From Halomonas sp. (lineage in GTDB: Bacteria; Pseudomonadota; Gammaproteobacteria; Pseudomonadales; Halomonadaceae), in NCBI GenBank assembly GCA_007129225.1, contig SKVX01000428.1, positions 1 through 5,114 on the forward strand: a stretch of DNA of 5,114 bases. The letters are read 5' to 3'. The notes under the pieces were generated by a model. It ran no database searches and was not told the DNA's origin. It was given only the letters and a program-made list of their open reading frames with translations. This document shows positions 4,276 to 5,114 of this stretch, piece after piece (within the stretch, counting starts at the first letter, position 1; the number at the start of each line of letters is the position of its first letter). The position numbers were made by a program, and so were the translations under genes.

Positions 4276-5114
4276 ATGCAGCTCGACAGAGAAATCCTGC
4301 TGACCGCCTACCGGAGCATGGCCACCATCCGCGCCTTCGAGGAGAAGGTCCATGAGGTCTTTGCCAGGGGGGAAATACCCGGCTTCGCTCACCTCTATGC
4401 CGGTGAGGAGGCCTCCGGCGTCGGAATCTGCCTGCATCTCAACGATGCGGATTACATCACCAGCACCCACCGCGGCCATGGCCATGCCATCGCCAAGGGA
4501 TGCGACGTTCCCGCCATGATGGCCGAGCTCTATGGCAAGCGAACCGGCCTGTGCCTTGGCAAGGGCGGCTCCATGCACATCGCCGACCTCGACAAGGGCA
4601 TGATGGGCGCCAACGGCATCGTCGGCGGTGGCCCACCACTGGCCTGTGGCGCTGCCTTCAGCGCCAGAATGCTGAAGACCAACGGCGTGGTGGTCTCCTT
4701 CCTGGGCGATGGCGCCATCAACGAGGGCTCGACCATGGAAGCCATGAACATGGCGAAGGTCTTCAACCTGCCGGTGATCTTCGCCATCGAGGACAATGAA
4801 TACGCCCAGGCAACCGCCACCTCCTGGTCCGTGGCCGGCAGCATGACCAAACGCGCCGCGGGCTTCGATATCCCCACCACCCTGGTGGACGGCTTCGACT
4901 TCTTTGACGTTCACCAGGCGGCGGCGGCGGCAATCGACAAGGCACGCAGCGGCGACGGGCCCCAGCTCCTGCATATCAAGCTCTATCGCTACTACGGCCA
5001 CTTCGAGGGCGATGCCACCACCTATCGCGGCAAGGGGGAACTGGACAAGGTCAAGGACACCAAGGACTGCCTGGTTCGCTTCCGCACCGAATTGACCGGC
5101 GAGCACGGCATAGA
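4276..5114 (+). CDS. acoA: TPP-dependent dehydrogenase E1 alpha subunit, acetoin dehydrogenase type, 5' part
   Basis: The E1 alpha subunit of a thiamine-diphosphate dehydrogenase complex. With E1 beta and lipoamide acyltransferase it cleaves acetoin (or decarboxylates a 2-oxoacid) and passes the acyl group to lipoamide. ATG 4276 follows AGAGGA (4264-4269) by 6 nt. The frame is open for 279 codons to the right edge; the family is about 325 residues, so some 45 are missing. Seen: TIRAFEEKVHEVFARGEIPG (17-36), HLYAGEEA, STHRGHGHAIAKG (63-75) with the active-site histidines, GKGGSMHIAD (95-104), GANGIVGGGPP, the TPP/Mg motif from GDG (144-146) to EDN (172-174), and YRYYGHFEGDATTYR of the regulatory loop. 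The whole pattern, especially GHFEGD and GFDFF, favours acetoin dehydrogenase over pyruvate dehydrogenase. The TPP motif normally ends in NN; here it is DN. GC3 is clearly higher than in the upstream genes. Downstream acoB/acoC-like genes are expected but not visible. Confidence 0.93.
   Translation, partial: MQLDREILLTAYRSMATIRAFEEKVHEVFARGEIPGFAHLYAGEEASGVGICLHLNDADYITSTHRGHGHAIAKGCDVPAMMAELYGKRTGLCLGKGGSMHIADLDKGMMGANGIVGGGPPLACGAAFSARMLKTNGVVVSFLGDGAINEGSTMEAMNMAKVFNLPVIFAIEDNEYAQATATSWSVAGSMTKRAAGFDIPTTLVDGFDFFDVHQAAAAAIDKARSGDGPQLLHIKLYRYYGHFEGDATTYRGKGELDKVKDTKDCLVRFRTELTGEHGI

Noticed and set aside
4165..5106. 313-residue ORF on the - strand opposite acoA
   Set aside because: A low-complexity Gly/Ala/His/Val-rich antisense shadow of a GC-rich gene; the + strand encodes an unmistakable E1 alpha subunit.

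Overview
The window looks like a chromosomal accessory stretch from a moderately GC-rich gammaproteobacterium. Halomonadaceae would fit, but that is only an impression from codon use and protein style, not from any marker gene. All convincing genes lie on the + strand.

Layout. (1) The 3' part of a glyoxalase I gene (gloA-like, 3-317), entering from the left. (2) A short non-coding gap with a 16-pair stem-loop, then an amidase-signature hydrolase starting at a TTG (469-1734). (3) A tryptophan-rich protein of unknown function with a probable jelly-roll fold (1831-2568), probably co-transcribed with the amidase or partly separated from it by a weak hairpin. (4) A 369-bp gene-free region (2569-2937) with a consensus TATAAT, a stable hairpin, helically phased direct repeats and a 9-bp inverted repeat. 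(5) An aldo/keto reductase (2938-3909) whose catalytic-tetrad Asp position is a His. (6) A scar of about 280 bp (3925-4206): the broken start of an oligopeptide/dipeptide-type ABC transporter ATPase joined directly to the 3' end of a second, diverged glyoxalase I gene. (7) The 5' 839 bp of an acetoin/pyruvate-type dehydrogenase E1 alpha gene (acoA-like, from 4276), running off the right edge.

How it fits together. Glyoxalase I detoxifies methylglyoxal, the reductase probably acts on a carbonyl compound, and the E1 alpha subunit opens acetoin or 2-oxoacid cleavage, so small-carbonyl metabolism is a loose common theme. The amidase and the jelly-roll protein do not obviously belong to it. Nothing in the sequence proves one pathway.

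The clearest story is genomic. The block between the two glyoxalase copies is less GC-rich at third codon positions than acoA: by hand count of the first 40 codons, about 48% GC3 in the 1831-2568 gene against about 82% in acoA. The block is bounded by homologous gloA 3' ends (93 aligned nt, 73 identical, 28 of 31 residues identical). This suggests acquisition or replacement of a block next to a native gloA-aco locus, followed by a deletion that removed most of a transporter operon. I see no tRNA, rRNA, CRISPR array, IS element or clear novel defence or biosynthetic system.
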